A stretch of 18,836 nt of DNA from the NCBI GenBank assembly GCA_004380135.1, contig QXCR01000314.1, positions 1 to 18,836 on the forward strand, in the 5' to 3' direction. A program made the position numbers and the translations under genes. Within the stretch, counting starts at the first letter, position 1. Each line of letters starts with the position of its first letter. The notes under the pieces were generated by a model. That model made no database searches. It was not told the DNA's origin and saw nothing but the letters and a program-made list of their open reading frames with translations. The stretch is from Stemphylium vesicarium (lineage: Eukaryota > Ascomycota > Dothideomycetes > Pleosporales > Pleosporaceae). This document shows positions 17,989-18,836 of the stretch, piece after piece.

Positions 17989-18663
17989 TTCCTAACCGCA
18001 GCTACCGCAATTTTGAGCTTGTACCGCCAAAGTTACTAACCGCAGCTACAGTCATTTTGGACTTGTGCTGCCAAAGTTCCTAACCGCAGCTACCGCAATT
18101 TTGGACTTGTGCTGCCAAAGTTACTAACCGCAGCTACAGTCATTTTGGACTCGTGCTGCCAAAGTTCCTAACCGCAGCTACCGCAATTTTGAGCTTGTGC
18201 TGCCAAAGTTACTAACCGCAGCTACAGTCATTTTGGACTTGTGCTGCCAAAGTTACTAACCGCAGCTACAGTCATTTTGGACTCGTGCTGCCAAAGTTCC
18301 TAACCGCAGCTACCGCAATTTTGAGCTTGTACCGCCAAAGTTACTAACCGCAGCTACAGTCATTTTGGACTTGTGCTGCCAAAGTTCCTAACCGCAGCTA
18401 CCGCAATTTTGAGCTTGTACCGCCAAAGTTACTAACCGCAGCTACAGTCATTTTGGACTTGTGCTGCCAAAGTTCCTAACCGCAGCTACCGCAATTTTGG
18501 ACTTGTGCTGCCAAAGTTACTAACCGCAGCTACAGTCATTTTGGACTTGTGCTGCCAAAGTTCCTAACCGCAGCTACCGCAATTTTGGACTTGTGCTGCC
18601 AAAGTTACTAACCGCAGCTATGGTAATTTTGGACTTGTGCTGCCAAAGTTACTAACCGCAGCA
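17989..18663 (+). repeat. Minisatellite of 44-bp units, two alternating types
   Basis: Fifteen full 44-bp units plus a 15-bp partial unit, with no indels. Type A begins TTCCTAACCGCAGCTACCGC and type B begins TTACTAACCGCAGCTACAGT. Most of the array is an A-B pair repeated every 88 bp. Unit order is A B A B A B B A B A B A B A followed by a variant (CTATGGTA) unit. Second-level variants are GAGCTTGTACCG, GAGCTTGTGCTG, GGACTTGTG and GGACTCGTG. 44 is not a multiple of 3, so it is not a coding repeat. No RIP is apparent. Confidence 0.97.
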
Positions 18664-18732
18664 CAATGAACTTGGTAAATAAATCTCATGGCCCCTTTCC
18701 AACTTTGGACTTGGGCTAGGCACTACTACTAA

Positions 18733-18780
18733 CTCCCCTTTTGAGGCCGCAGCAAAGGCTGCTCTTCAACAAACGGGGAG
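18733..18780. other. Perfectly nested hairpin
   Basis: Outer arms CTCCCCTTTTG and CAAACGGGGAG pair at 10 of 11 positions. Inside, GCAGC and GCTGC pair around a four-base AAAG loop. It lies just beyond the minisatellite. It may be a structured RNA segment or the tip of a small inverted-repeat element; the sequence does not say which. Confidence 0.4.
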
Positions 18781-18836
18781 GGTATTTATCCCAATTTCAA
18801 CCAAGCTAGCGACGGGCTTACGCTCAATAGCTCGTA

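Noticed and set aside
17989..18663. CRISPR-like array
   Set aside because: There are no unique spacers; units are contiguous 44-bp tandem copies in a eukaryotic setting.

Overview
The window looks like a repeat island from a filamentous ascomycete. Nearly all of it is transposon relic. The old coding regions are full of TAG and TAA stops at positions where the family has Trp or Gln, CpA and TpG look scarce while TpA is common and CpG survives. That is the signature of repeat-induced point mutation (RIP). Introns, where they can be inferred, are only 45-50 nt. No intact host gene was recognised. Family assignments come from reading motifs by eye; no search was run.

Layout. 109-2929: plus-strand Ty3/gypsy pol relic (protease, reverse transcriptase cut off before the catalytic YxDD box, polypurine tract, 3' LTR), with the same 187-bp LTR lying inverted at its left edge. 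2930-5334: minus-strand gag relic with its own 385-bp 5' LTR (LTR2). 5335-6600: degraded sequence with one unrecognised broken reading frame. 6601-10720: a nested stack. An LTR2 fragment abuts the LTR of a minus-strand chromodomain gypsy element, and that LTR is split by a complete 3,151-bp hAT transposon (6764-9914) with 22-bp terminal inverted repeats and a perfect 8-bp target duplication.

10724-16962: a unit bounded by 17-bp inverted ends with GGTTGGGG-rich subterminal repeats. It holds a hAT transposase relic at the right (14054-16658). Uncommonly, it also holds a divergent pair of broken intron-containing genes: a histone H3 variant (minus, 11240-11811) and an unknown protein with a basic middle and acidic C-terminal region (plus, 12109-13316). 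16990-17259: C-terminal piece of a pogo/Fot1-type transposase, cut by a second, much less mutated LTR2 copy (17260-17629) in opposite orientation to the first. 17989-18663: minisatellite of 44-bp units of two alternating types.

The most interesting region is 10724-16962. It may be a hAT element carrying a histone H3 variant and a partner gene, or host sequence trapped between two hAT ends. Without a target-site duplication the sequence alone cannot decide.
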